Program-made: the position numbers and the translations under genes
The notes under the pieces: generated by a model
Databases searched by the model: none
What the model was told of the DNA's origin: nothing
What the model saw: the letters and a program-made list of their open reading frames with translations, nothing else
NCBI RefSeq assembly: GCF_030291075.1
Contig: NZ_CP127407.1
Coordinates: 4,276,001-4,340,000 of the forward strand
Source: Stenotrophomonas sp. 57
GTDB lineage: Bacteria > Pseudomonadota > Gammaproteobacteria > Xanthomonadales > Xanthomonadaceae
Reading direction: 5' to 3'
Length of the DNA: 64,000 nucleotides
Part shown: positions 1 through 8,670 of the stretch, one piece after another
How the letters are laid out: each line of letters opens with the position of its first letter
Numbering within the stretch: position 1 is the stretch's first letter

Positions 1-420
1 ATACAGGCGTGCCTTCGGTACGCTGGCATCGTAGGCCGGGATACCACAGATCACCGCATCCGGATGGGCACGCGATGCCTCGATGAAGCGCGGCAGGTCG
101 CCGGTATCGTGCTGGCCGTCGGCATCGATCTGCAGCACGTGGCTGTAGCCACGCGCGTGGGCATCGGCAAACCCGGCCAGCATCGCCGCGCCCTTGCCCT
201 GGTTGACGTCCAGGCGCAGCAGGTCGACACCCGGGCGCTGTGCCAGCGAACGCAGCACGGCCGCACACGCGTGATGTGAACCGTCGTCCACCAGCAGGCA
301 CGGAAGGCCACAGCCCAGCACGCCGTCGACCACCGCTGCGATCGCATGTTCGTGGTCGTAGACAGGAATCACCACCAATGGCGCGAACGCGGCACCGGCA
401 ATGGAGGGATCAATCCGCAT
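1..420 (-). CDS. apeJ: ApeJ-like glycosyltransferase family 2, partial (3' part beyond left edge)
   Basis: Translation from ATG at 420 gives an open frame of 140 codons running off the left edge. It has the GT-A fold signature of family 2 glycosyltransferases: VVIPVYDHE near residue 16, LLVDDGSH near 45 and a DxD-type QIDADGQHD near 98. In aryl polyene clusters the equivalent protein (ApeJ) fuses a GT2 domain to an LpxL-like acyltransferase and is thought to help build the lipid anchor of the polyene. That second domain would lie outside the window. The start overlaps the end of the upstream synthetase gene by 11 bases, so the genes are translationally coupled. GT2 identity is firm; the ApeJ name rests on gene order. 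Confidence 0.8.
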   Translation of the reverse strand, partial: MRIDPSIAGAAFAPLVVIPVYDHEHAIAAVVDGVLGCGLPCLLVDDGSHHACAAVLRSLAQRPGVDLLRLDVNQGKGAAMLAGFADAHARGYSHVLQIDADGQHDTGDLPRFIEASRAHPDAVICGIPAYDASVPKARLY

Positions 421-2095
421 CGGCGAACACCACTTTTCCACTGGAGTGCATCCCATGGCTGGAGGTATAGCGGAAACCCAGCACGCCGCGCGCGGCATCC
501 CAGTCCAGCTGCAGCGTCAGCACGTCACCCGGCCGCGCCACATGCTGGAACTTCAGCGCGTCCATCCGCAGGAAACCTGCGGGCATCGCGAAGGCCTGGC
601 GGCCGAAACGCACCGCCCAGTCCAGCTGGGCCACACCGGGCAGGATCGCGGCCTGCGGGAAGTGGCCCTGGAACGGCCGCAGCGACGGGTCGAGGGTCAT
701 GCGCAATGTCGCGCTGGACGTATCGCGGTGATCCCACAGCGGTACCGGCATCAGCGGCTGGAACAATGCCACCAGCGCCGCCTGGGTGACCTTGCCCTGC
801 GCATTGAGCGGCAGCGACTGGACCAGTCGCCAGCGACGTGGACGGGTCACTGCGTCATGGCTGTGGGCCAGCCGCGCGCCCAGGCGCTGGCCGAGTGCAC
901 GCCGCGCCGCCTCACCGCCGTCCAGCAGCGCGGAATCTGCCGGCACCACCACCGCTGCAAGCTGCTCGCGCTGGCCCGGCAGCACCAGCACGCGTGCATC
1001 CTCCACTTCGGCATCGTCGCGCAGCGCGCGTTCCAGCGCATCCAGCGAAACGCGCCGCTCTTCGACCTTGACGATGCGATCGGTTCGGCCCAGCAGGCGG
1101 AAACAACCGTCGGCCAGCGCTTCGACGCGGTCCTGGGTGCGCCACCAGCCGGCGCTCTCCAGGTGCGGCGACGCCACCGCCAGGCATCCCTCATCGACCC
1201 GCCACTGCACGCCGGGCAGCGGCTGCCACGGCGGCAGGTCGGTTTCCCAGCGACGCCAAGCGATGCCACCGGTCTCGCTGCTGCCGTACACCTCGGTGGG
1301 AGCCACGCCCAACCACTGCCGCACCTGCCGCGCCGCGTCTTCAGGCAGCGGACCGCCGGAGGAAAACACCGCGCGCAAGCGGCCATGCAGGCTGGCCCAA
1401 TCCAACTGTTCCGGCAGGCGCTTGAGGTGGGCCGGGGTTGCCACCAGCACCGTATCGGTACCGGACAGCGCCGCCACCAGATCCTCATGGAAGAAGCGGC
1501 GCGGATGAATCAGGCGACCGGCGGCCAGCGGCCACAGCACCCGGAACAACAGGCCGTAGATGTGCTGGTGCGAAACCGTGCCATGGACCTCCGCACCTTC
1601 CAGCCATTCGCCGAACGCAGCCTGCAGCGCTTCAACCTCGCGCGCCAGCTGGTCCAGGCGCTTGCTGATGGCGCTGGGTTGGCCGGTGCTGCCGGAGGTG
1701 AACACACACAGTTCGCAGGTGCGCTCGTCCAGCATCCGCAACGCACCGTCCGCCACTTCATCCGCCGCCACCAGCGGGCGGTGGTCGGCGGAGACATCGC
1801 CCGCAAAGCCACTCACCCGTGGCTGCAGGGCCTGCAGCGTGGCCGGCAGGTTGTCGGCCGCCAGGAACACCCGCTTGCCGGCATGCCAGGCACCGTACAG
1901 CGCCGCGGCGAAGGCAACGGCATCGTCGAAGTACAGGGCCCAGTCGCGCCCCTCGGCAGCAGCAAAGGCCGCGCGCCACGCCAACACGCGCCGGTGGAAC
2001 CCGGCGTGGTCGAGCAGCACACCGTCGCAGACGCCGACCGGGCGTTGCGGCCGCGCATCCAGCAGCAGCCGATCCAGGGCAATCCACTCAGCCAT
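410..2095 (-). CDS. apeH: Fused acyl/aryl-ACP synthetase and hotdog dehydratase (ApeH-ApeI type)
   Basis: Residues 1 to about 450 form an AMP-dependent acyl/aryl synthetase: CVFTSGSTGQPS is the phosphate-binding loop and YGSSETGGIAW the A5 motif. The last ~110 residues are a hotdog-fold dehydratase, with LRPFQGHFPQAAILPGVAQ resembling FabZ/ApeI active-site segments. In aryl polyene synthesis the synthetase loads 4-hydroxybenzoate (or a derivative) onto an ACP and the dehydratase removes water in each elongation cycle. Escherichia coli has two separate proteins; here they are one 561-residue chain. Start chosen at MAEW (2095), which overlaps the upstream gene by 8 bases; an extension to 2143 would lie wholly in that gene. 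Cytoplasmic. Confidence 0.88.
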   Translation of the reverse strand: MAEWIALDRLLLDARPQRPVGVCDGVLLDHAGFHRRVLAWRAAFAAAEGRDWALYFDDAVAFAAALYGAWHAGKRVFLAADNLPATLQALQPRVSGFAGDVSADHRPLVAADEVADGALRMLDERTCELCVFTSGSTGQPSAISKRLDQLAREVEALQAAFGEWLEGAEVHGTVSHQHIYGLLFRVLWPLAAGRLIHPRRFFHEDLVAALSGTDTVLVATPAHLKRLPEQLDWASLHGRLRAVFSSGGPLPEDAARQVRQWLGVAPTEVYGSSETGGIAWRRWETDLPPWQPLPGVQWRVDEGCLAVASPHLESAGWWRTQDRVEALADGCFRLLGRTDRIVKVEERRVSLDALERALRDDAEVEDARVLVLPGQREQLAAVVVPADSALLDGGEAARRALGQRLGARLAHSHDAVTRPRRWRLVQSLPLNAQGKVTQAALVALFQPLMPVPLWDHRDTSSATLRMTLDPSLRPFQGHFPQAAILPGVAQLDWAVRFGRQAFAMPAGFLRMDALKFQHVARPGDVLTLQLDWDAARGVLGFRYTSSHGMHSSGKVVFADAD

Positions 2096-2639
2096 GCGTG
2101 TGCACCGCCCTGACCCGTTGCCGCACCAGCCATTCACCCGCAAACAGGATTCCCATCAACACGTACGCCAGCAAACCGTTGTAGAGCATCCAGACCCGGT
2201 CCGACGCATACAGCGCGGTCAGCAGGGCCAGGCTGCCGTTGAACACGAAGAAGCCGCACCACACTTGGGTGACGCGACGGGTATAAGGCACCGCCGACGC
2301 CGGCAGGTCCGGCTCCTGCAAGCGGGCCAGGCGCTCGACCACCGGTGGGCCGAATCGAAGGCTGCCGGCGAACACGACCAGCATTACGGCATTGACAAGC
2401 GCCGGATACAGCTTCAATGGCAGCGCCTGGTTGAGCACCGTGGCCAGAACCGCGAGCAGGCCGGCACCCGCTGCCGCGCCCCACCACACCGGTTGGCGCG
2501 TGCCGAGCGCCCGCAGCAGGGCCAGCGCGAACAGCAGCAGCGACGACCAGCGCGGCTCGAAACGGCCCATCGCCAGATAGACCAGCAGCGGATAGGCCAA
2601 CGAGATCGCAGCCACCGCCACCGTGCGTGCGCGTGCCAT
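2088..2639 (-). CDS. apeG: ApeG-like integral membrane protein (COG4648 type)
   Basis: A 183-residue hydrophobic protein with about six membrane segments (for example AISLAYPLLVYL at the N terminus). No catalytic motif is visible. Its place between the second ACP and the synthetase matches the COG4648-type membrane protein of aryl polyene operons, whose role is not settled. Start taken at MARARTV (2639), 22 bases after the ACP stop. The longer reading from 2693 would overlap the ACP gene and add a charged, unlikely N terminus. It overlaps the synthetase gene by 8 bases. Confidence 0.75.
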   Translation of the reverse strand: MARARTVAVAAISLAYPLLVYLAMGRFEPRWSSLLLFALALLRALGTRQPVWWGAAAGAGLLAVLATVLNQALPLKLYPALVNAVMLVVFAGSLRFGPPVVERLARLQEPDLPASAVPYTRRVTQVWCGFFVFNGSLALLTALYASDRVWMLYNGLLAYVLMGILFAGEWLVRQRVRAVHTHG

Positions 2640-2661
2640 GGGAGCGACGCCCGCGCTGCGG

Positions 2662-2919
2662 TCAGGCGGCCGCCTGGTCCGGCAGCAGGCCATGCGTCAC
2701 ATCGACGATGTCCTGCACCGTACGCACGGCCTTGAATGCTTCCGGCTGCAGGTTGCGCCCCAGCAGCGGCTTGAGCTGGACGATCAGATCGACCGCATCG
2801 ATGCTGTCGATGTCCAGATCGTCGTACAGGCGAGCCTGCGGCGTGATCCGGGCCGGTTCGATCTCGAAGCTGTCGGTGAGGATGGAAACGATGCGATCGA
2901 ACAGTTCATTCTTGGTCAT
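2662..2919 (-). CDS. apeF: Acyl carrier protein (second ACP of aryl polyene cluster)
   Basis: An 85-residue acidic protein with the 4'-phosphopantetheine site DIDSIDAVDL, the Ser being the attachment residue. It is likely one of two ACPs that carry the starter or the growing aryl polyene chain. Start chosen at MTKNELF (2919), preceded by AGGAACTGCC as ribosome binding site; the alternative at 2934 lies upstream of this site. It sits 18 bases after the first ACP and precedes the membrane protein. Confidence 0.88.
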   Translation of the reverse strand: MTKNELFDRIVSILTDSFEIEPARITPQARLYDDLDIDSIDAVDLIVQLKPLLGRNLQPEAFKAVRTVQDIVDVTHGLLPDQAAA

Positions 2920-2937
2920 GGCAGTTCCTGGCACCGG

Positions 2938-3195
2938 TTACGACCGATGGGCGGCGACGAACTCGCCAAGCGCGCGCACGCTGGAGAAATGGCGGCGGGT
3001 CTCTTCCGAGTCGGATGACAGGCTCACACCGTACTTCTTCTGCAGGGCCAGGCCCAGTTCCAGCGCATCGATCGAATCCAGGCCAAGGCCCTCGACGAAC
3101 AGCGGCGCAACCGGGTCGATATCCTCCGGCGTGATGTCCTCCAATGAAAGCGAGGAAATGATCAATACCTTGATCTCGTGCTCAAGTGCTTGCAC
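2938..3195 (-). CDS. apeE: Acyl carrier protein (first ACP of aryl polyene cluster), GTG start
   Basis: An 85-residue ACP with the attachment motif GLGLDSIDALEL and an acidic helix II. No ATG is in a suitable place. The frame opens with GTG at 3195 (product begins MQALEHEIKVL) and overlaps the acyltransferase gene by 14 bases, the usual spacing in this operon. Two different tandem ACPs are characteristic of aryl polyene clusters. The sequence differs clearly from the neighbouring ACP, so this is not a recent duplication. Confidence 0.86.
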   Translation of the reverse strand: MQALEHEIKVLIISSLSLEDITPEDIDPVAPLFVEGLGLDSIDALELGLALQKKYGVSLSSDSEETRRHFSSVRALGEFVAAHRS

Positions 3196-3979
3196 GGGTG
3201 GGGTCTCCAGACAGGTCGAAGTAACGGGAAAGGTGCTCGGTGACGCGACGTGCCGCCAGGGCATTCCCTCCTGGCGAGTCGTCTTCGACCAGAAATGACG
3301 AGATCGGGATATCTTCGCCGATCTGCAGCCGAACGTGAAAGCAACGCGAGGGAATACGATACCACTTCTGCCCTTTTGCCAGGGTCGGCGGCGTACAGGT
3401 GATCCGCACCGGTGTGATGTCCAGACGACCGCGGACGGCAATGTTGGCGGCGCCGCGCTGCAGCCGCAGTGGCTGCCCGGGCACGCTGCGGGTGCCCTCC
3501 GGAAAAATGACCAGACTGCCCCCCGCACGGACCGCCTTCACGCAGTCATCGACCAGGCCGGGCCCATCGTCGTTGGCAATGTAGCCGGCGGCCCGCACCA
3601 CACCACGCATGAACGGGTTGCTGGCCACCGCGCGCTTGACCACGCACTCCGCGTTGGGCAGCAGTGACACGAGGCAGACCACATCGATGAGCGTCGGATG
3701 GTTGGCCAGCACCAGCAGGCCGTCGCGCTGCAGGCGTTCGCGCCCTTCGATCTCGCAGGTCATCACGCCCAGGCTGCGCATTAACCGCAGCTGCCCGGCA
3801 AAGGCGAGCTGGACCAGACGCCGGGCACGGTGGCGGCGCGCCAGCGGATCGTGCATCAGCAGCAGCAACGGCATCACCACCGTTCCCAGCATCAGTCCGC
3901 CCGCGCCAAAGGCGAGGAAACACAGGGCCGTAGCGAGTACCCGCCAGGCGTGATCGAGGCGTTGCAGCCCCTCAGCCAC
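3182..3979 (-). CDS. apeD: Lysophospholipid-type acyltransferase (ApeD-like)
   Basis: A 265-residue PlsC-family acyltransferase. It has the catalytic H(x4)D box in LANHPTLIDVV (about residues 90-100) and the acceptor-binding FPEGTRS (about 160). An N-terminal hydrophobic stretch (residues 13-42) should anchor it to the inner membrane. In aryl polyene systems this protein probably acylates the glycerolipid-like anchor; the exact acceptor is not evident from sequence. It overlaps the upstream apeC-like gene by 8 bases and the ACP gene by 14. Confidence 0.85.
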   Translation of the reverse strand: MAEGLQRLDHAWRVLATALCFLAFGAGGLMLGTVVMPLLLLMHDPLARRHRARRLVQLAFAGQLRLMRSLGVMTCEIEGRERLQRDGLLVLANHPTLIDVVCLVSLLPNAECVVKRAVASNPFMRGVVRAAGYIANDDGPGLVDDCVKAVRAGGSLVIFPEGTRSVPGQPLRLQRGAANIAVRGRLDITPVRITCTPPTLAKGQKWYRIPSRCFHVRLQIGEDIPISSFLVEDDSPGGNALAARRVTEHLSRYFDLSGDPTRAST

Positions 3980-4712
3980 GGCGGCCCCAGGACCAGCGTT
4001 GTCCCTGCGTTACATGCTCAAGCGCCGGCATCCCCGACAACAGGAAACGATGCAGGTCCAGTGCGTGCGGCAGATGGCCCGGCACGCCTTGGGCGGCACC
4101 CGCCGGTCCCCAGCGCAATGACAGGGTCGGGCAGTCCTCACGGGGCTGGGTGAGACGCCAGCACCATGCGAAGAACACGTCGGGTTCGTCGGCGAACGGC
4201 GCGTATATGCCCGGCAGGGGCGATTCGTACACCACCACGCGCACCTCACGGGCGCCATCGGCCAGCAGGCCGGCCGCTTCCAGGCAGGCGGCTTCCGCCG
4301 TGGCCTGGCCCGCGGCCAGCGCCAGGTAATTGCCGCGATGACCGCGGGCAATCGAGTACAGGGCGGCAATGGCGTTGTGCACCGACAACCCGAAGGTCGT
4401 GGGCGACAGGGGTTCTCCGGCTGCCAGCGATGCCAGCAGCTCCATCGAGCGGGGCACATCGCCATGGCGGCTGGCGAAAACCAGCGGCACCTGGCTGTCG
4501 GCACCCTGCGCGTCCTCGCACCAGCATGCGGCCTGGATCGCCATCCGGCCCAGCCGTTCGATGCGGCGACGCTGCATCGCCGGGACTTCGCTGAGCGCTG
4601 GCGCGCCCTCGCCCACGGGCAGGAACGGCGCATCGGCCCAGCGAAGCCATTGGCTGCGCTCGGTCAGGCCGGGCGCCCAGGCGGCCCAGTCGACGACGGA
4701 AAATTCAATCAT
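3972..4712 (-). CDS. apeC: Beta-ketoacyl synthase-like chain length factor (ApeC-like)
   Basis: A 246-residue protein resembling only the N-terminal half of a ketosynthase, as in aryl polyene chain length factors. The position of the nucleophilic Cys is occupied by Gln within ALAAGQATAEAA, so it should not condense by itself. It should instead form a heterodimer with a full ketosynthase (ApeO type), which is not in this window. It is the first gene of the visible leftward operon. The 214 bases upstream hold the cydAB terminator and presumably the ape promoter, although no strong ribosome binding site precedes the ATG. Confidence 0.82.
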   Translation of the reverse strand: MIEFSVVDWAAWAPGLTERSQWLRWADAPFLPVGEGAPALSEVPAMQRRRIERLGRMAIQAACWCEDAQGADSQVPLVFASRHGDVPRSMELLASLAAGEPLSPTTFGLSVHNAIAALYSIARGHRGNYLALAAGQATAEAACLEAAGLLADGAREVRVVVYESPLPGIYAPFADEPDVFFAWCWRLTQPREDCPTLSLRWGPAGAAQGVPGHLPHALDLHRFLLSGMPALEHVTQGQRWSWGRRG

Positions 4713-4877
4713 CTAGCGGAGGTGTTTCACTACGGGAACGATAGGCACGGGCCATTCAAGGCGACGCGCGGCTCCCCCTTCCTGCAGCCGTGCGTCCGTC
4801 CAGGACGTTGCCGGCTACCCCCTTGGCTGCCGGAAAGGAGCGCACGCTATCACGTCCAATGCAGTGAATGCAGTTTT

Positions 4878-4918
4878 CACAAACAACAACGCGGGAACGG
4901 CCAGCCGCAGTTCCCGCG
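4878..4918 (-). terminator. Rho-independent terminator of cydAB
   Basis: Perfect 9-bp inverted repeat (4890-4898 with 4910-4918, 11-base loop). On the minus strand it is followed by the T-rich tract GTTGTTGTTTGTG. It begins just after the cydB stop. Confidence 0.85.
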
Positions 4919-4926
4919 TGGGAGGC

Positions 4927-5940
4927 TCAGTGGTATCCCGCGTCAGCGAGCACTTTCCCGCGGAATACGCGGTACGACCACGCGGTATAGCCGAGGATGA
5001 CCGGCAGCAGAACGACCAGGCCAACAAGGGTGAAACCCAGTGACGAGGCCGGCGCGGCAGCCTGCCACAGCGTCATCGACGGCGGCAGCAGGTAGGGCCA
5101 CATGCCCAGCACCAGGCCGAGGAAGCCGAGCACGAACAGAGCCAGGCTGAGCAGGAACGGCGGCAGGTCGCGGCGCGGGTGGGTGGCGCTGCGCCACAGC
5201 GCGGCCGCCACCGCCAGGGTCAGCAGCGGCACCGGCGACAGCCACCAGAAGTTGCCGTCGCTGAACCAGCGCGCCATCAACCGCGAATCGAGGAATGGCA
5301 GCCAGCTGCTGACCAGGCCCATCGCCGCGATCACCGCCACCACCAGCGGCCGGGTCAGCTGCCGCGCCAGCGCCTGCACCCGCCCTTCGGTCTTCAGGAT
5401 CAGCCAGGTGCTGCCCAGCAGCGCGTAGCCTGCCACCAGCGCGGCACCGGTGAGCATCGCGAACGGGCTGAACCAGGCGAACGGTCCGCCCTGATAGACA
5501 CCGTCCACCAGCGGGATGCCCTGCACCAGGGTGCCGAGGATCACGCCCTGGGCAAAGGTCGCCAGCAGCGAACCGAGGCCGAACGCCACGCTCCACAGCC
5601 GGCGCGAGCGGTGCGCCTTGAACCGGAACTCGAACGCCACGCCACGGAACACCAGTGCCACCACCAGCAGCAGCACCGGCAGGTACAGCGCCGAGAGCAG
5701 CGCCGCATACGCCTTCGGGAACGCCGCCAGCAGGCCGGCGCCGCCCAGCACCAGCCAGGTCTCGTTGCCGTCCCAGATCGGCGCGGCGGTGTTCATCATC
5801 AGGTCCAACTGGTCCTCGTCCTCGGCGAATGGGGCGAGGATGCCGATGCCGAGCACAAAGCCGTCCAGCACCACGTACATCAGTACGCCGAAACCGATCA
5901 CCGCGAACCATGCCACCGGCAGCCAGGTCATCAGGTCCAT
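4927..5940 (-). CDS. cydB: Cytochrome bd-type ubiquinol oxidase subunit II (CIO type)
   Basis: A 337-residue integral membrane protein with about nine helices. It has the N-terminal LDGFVLGIG segment and the WDGNETWLV motif typical of subunit II. With subunit I it forms the quinol oxidase that reduces oxygen to water in the inner membrane. The ATG is one base after the cydA stop, so the two are translated together. A strong terminator follows. No small CydX-like gene is seen after it. Confidence 0.95.
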   Translation of the reverse strand: MDLMTWLPVAWFAVIGFGVLMYVVLDGFVLGIGILAPFAEDEDQLDLMMNTAAPIWDGNETWLVLGGAGLLAAFPKAYAALLSALYLPVLLLVVALVFRGVAFEFRFKAHRSRRLWSVAFGLGSLLATFAQGVILGTLVQGIPLVDGVYQGGPFAWFSPFAMLTGAALVAGYALLGSTWLILKTEGRVQALARQLTRPLVVAVIAAMGLVSSWLPFLDSRLMARWFSDGNFWWLSPVPLLTLAVAAALWRSATHPRRDLPPFLLSLALFVLGFLGLVLGMWPYLLPPSMTLWQAAAPASSLGFTLVGLVVLLPVILGYTAWSYRVFRGKVLADAGYH

Positions 5941-5941
5941 G

Positions 5942-7339
5942 TCAGCGCTCCTCCAGCGGTTCGTCGGCGGCCGACAACGGGCGCGCCGGAGTATGGCTGC
6001 CGTGGTCCAGCGAAGGGCCTTCGGCGTAGGGCTGCGGCCCGTGGCGCAGGATCTTCACCAGGTACCAGATGCCCCAGCCGAACACGAAGGCGTAGCCAAC
6101 CACGTACACACCCAGCGACAACGCCGTCATCCACGCGCTCTGCGGGCCGACTGCATCAGCAGTGCGCAGCACGCCATACACCACCCAGGGCTGTCGGCCC
6201 ATCTCGGTGACGAACCAGCCCGACAACAGTGCGATGAAGCCGCTGGGCAGCATCCAGTTCCAGCCGCGCAGCAGCCACGGCGAATCCAGCAGCTTGTTCC
6301 GCCACAGCTGGAAGGCCGATACCCAGGCCAGCAGCAGCATCAGCGTGCCCAGCCCGACCATGATGCGGAAGGCGAAGAACACCGGCATCACCGGCGGCCG
6401 CTCGCTGGCCGGTACTGAGGTCAGCGGGTCGAAGGTGCCGTCCAGGCTGTGGGTCAGGATCACGCTGCCCAGCTTCGGGATGGCCACTTCGAAATCGTTG
6501 CGCTCTTCCTTCTCGTTGGGCAGCGCGAACACCACCAGCGGTACGCCCTCGCCTTCCCGGGTTTCATGCCAGTGCGCTTCCACCGCCGCGATCTTCATCG
6601 GCTGGTGCTTGAGCGTGTTCAGGCCATGCATGTCGCCGACGAAGATCTGCACCGGCACGGTCAGCGCGGCGAACGCCACGGCGGCGATCAGCATGCGCCG
6701 GCCCGCTTCCACGTGCGTGCCCCTGCGCAGGTACCACGCGCCCACGCCACCGATCACGAAACAGGTCGTGATGAACGACCCCAGCGCCATGTGCGCCAGG
6801 CGGTAGGGGAACGAGGGATTGAACACCACCTGCCACCAGTCCACCGGATGCACGATGCCGTTGACCATCTCGTAGCCGGCCGGCGTGTGCAGCCAGCTGT
6901 TGGACGACAGGATCCAGAACGTGGAGAACAGCGTGCCCAGCGCCACCATGCAGGTGGACAGGAAATGCAGGCGCGGCGAGACCCGGCCCCAGCCGAACAT
7001 CATCACGCCGAGGAAGCTGGCTTCCAGGAAGAACGCGGTCAGCACTTCATAGGTCAGCAGCGGGCCGATGACCGTGCCGGCCACCTCGCTCAACCGCGGC
7101 CAGTTGGTGCCGAACTGGAAGGCCATGACGATGCCGCTGACCACACCCATGCCGAACGACACCGCGAAGATCTTCTGCCAGAAGAAATACAGCTCGCGCC
7201 ACACGGGCAGCTTCGTGCGGAGCCAGCGCCATTCGATGAAGGCCAGCCAGCTGGCCGTACCGATGGTGAAGGCGGGGAACAGCACGTGGAAACTGATGAC
7301 GAATCCGAACTGGATCCGGGACAACAACAACGCGTCCAA
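5942..7339 (-). CDS. cydA: Cytochrome bd-type ubiquinol oxidase subunit I (CIO type), TTG start
   Basis: A 465-residue subunit carrying the haem ligands. Visible are ISFHVLFPAF (His near residue 18), YRLAHMALG (His near 185), the quinol motif MKIAAVEAHWH and the signature GRQPWVVYG. Its length and short Q-loop place it with the cyanide-insensitive (CioA) group rather than the long-Q-loop E. coli CydA. The start is TTG at 7339, supported by a strong AGGAGG 5 to 10 bases upstream. The 130 bases before it should contain the promoter; I see no clear FNR or ArcA box. Confidence 0.94.
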   Translation of the reverse strand: MDALLLSRIQFGFVISFHVLFPAFTIGTASWLAFIEWRWLRTKLPVWRELYFFWQKIFAVSFGMGVVSGIVMAFQFGTNWPRLSEVAGTVIGPLLTYEVLTAFFLEASFLGVMMFGWGRVSPRLHFLSTCMVALGTLFSTFWILSSNSWLHTPAGYEMVNGIVHPVDWWQVVFNPSFPYRLAHMALGSFITTCFVIGGVGAWYLRRGTHVEAGRRMLIAAVAFAALTVPVQIFVGDMHGLNTLKHQPMKIAAVEAHWHETREGEGVPLVVFALPNEKEERNDFEVAIPKLGSVILTHSLDGTFDPLTSVPASERPPVMPVFFAFRIMVGLGTLMLLLAWVSAFQLWRNKLLDSPWLLRGWNWMLPSGFIALLSGWFVTEMGRQPWVVYGVLRTADAVGPQSAWMTALSLGVYVVGYAFVFGWGIWYLVKILRHGPQPYAEGPSLDHGSHTPARPLSAADEPLEER

Positions 7340-7469
7340 GGGACGCCTCCTGCCTGCGACCGGTGGGATACCGGACCACTTTAGGAGGATTTCGTTAAGG
7401 TGGGATGCGACCGGGTGACGCGCTGCTTCACTTTGTCGCAGGGGGCGAGCGTTTTCGTCGGTGAACGTG

Positions 7470-8669
7470 TCAGAACGGTTTCAACAATGCCAGCGGTTCC
7501 TGCCGGACCGTCCGCCATGCACGGGGCAGCAGGGCGGCAAGGCTCGCCAGCATCACCAGCATGAACGCCAGCGACCCTGTCAGCCAAGGCGATATCGCGA
7601 CCTCGTGCTGCGGCGACCAGAGCAGGTGCAGCAACCACGCACCCAGCAGGGCGCCGGGAACAGTGAAGATGCTGACTTCGAAGATGATCTCCGCGAAAAT
7701 CACCGATCCGCGGGCACCCAATGTTCGACGAATACCGATGGAGCGCCGCCTGCGCTCCAGCCATGCGCCTACCACGCCGGACACGCCGGCCATCAGCACA
7801 CCCAGGACCACCGCCGCCATGAAAGCAAGCATGGCCGTCGTGAAGCGGTCTGCCCGAAGGTAGGCATCACGATATCCCGCCAACGTGTCAACGCCTGACG
7901 GATTCACGACGCGATAGGGCTGCCGCAGCGCTTCAACGGTGCGGTCAAGCAGCACGCGGTCCACCTCCGCGTGGGATCGGGTCAGGTAATAGCGGCTCGC
8001 GCCGGTTGGAAATCCGGGAAACAGCGCCCACTGCGAGTCCCGATCGTTTCCCCCTGGCGCAGGCCCGACGATGGACGAGAACACACCCACGATCACCCTG
8101 CTGCTTCCCGGCCCGAAGTACAGCTGACGACCCACGGCGCTCTCCGAGCCAAACAGACGCACGGCCAATGCCTCGCTGATCAGCACGACAGGCGCGCCGT
8201 CGGCCGCCTCATGGTCTGCCGGCAAACGCCCCGTCACCACCTGTGCCCCCAGCATCGTCAACAAGCCTGGGCTGGCGGTTACCACGGAAATGCGGTCACA
8301 GCCAGCCACGTCGCTGCTACCAGCCGCCATGGCGCGGGCCATGGCCGCATCGCTGGTGCATGCGCCGTAGTGATGTGCCCTGCCTCCGAATGGAACCGAA
8401 TCGCTGGCGACCACCTGCCGGACGCCAGGTAGCTGGATGGCGGAGAGGTCCGATCGCACCACCGAAGGCGCCACGCTCTCTTCGATATCGGAGACCCGGA
8501 TGACACCGATCGCCTGTGCTCCCTCGATGCCCCGCGTGTTCAATCGTGAGAAACCATCTGCGGCAGACTGCAGGGCAAAGGCGCAGGCCAGGCTGGCCAG
8601 TGCGGCCTGTACAAACAGCAGCGACGCGCGCCCCAGGTGGTTGCGGACTTCCTGCATTGAATCCAGCAT
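7470..8669 (-). CDS. FtsX/MacB-type ABC transporter permease (second of pair)
   Basis: A 399-residue protein with an N-terminal membrane segment, a large periplasmic domain (about residues 45-260) and three C-terminal helices in FtsX-like arrangement, including ERRRSIGIRRTLGARGS, a coupling-helix motif of MacB-type permeases. Start at MLDSMQEV (8669), one base after the upstream permease stop; a longer frame from 8768 lies inside that gene. It most likely heterodimerises with the neighbour. No ABC ATPase gene is adjacent, so the transporter must borrow an ATPase encoded elsewhere or be defective. Substrate unknown. Confidence 0.82.
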   Translation of the reverse strand: MLDSMQEVRNHLGRASLLFVQAALASLACAFALQSAADGFSRLNTRGIEGAQAIGVIRVSDIEESVAPSVVRSDLSAIQLPGVRQVVASDSVPFGGRAHHYGACTSDAAMARAMAAGSSDVAGCDRISVVTASPGLLTMLGAQVVTGRLPADHEAADGAPVVLISEALAVRLFGSESAVGRQLYFGPGSSRVIVGVFSSIVGPAPGGNDRDSQWALFPGFPTGASRYYLTRSHAEVDRVLLDRTVEALRQPYRVVNPSGVDTLAGYRDAYLRADRFTTAMLAFMAAVVLGVLMAGVSGVVGAWLERRRRSIGIRRTLGARGSVIFAEIIFEVSIFTVPGALLGAWLLHLLWSPQHEVAISPWLTGSLAFMLVMLASLAALLPRAWRTVRQEPLALLKPF

Positions 8670-8670
8670 T

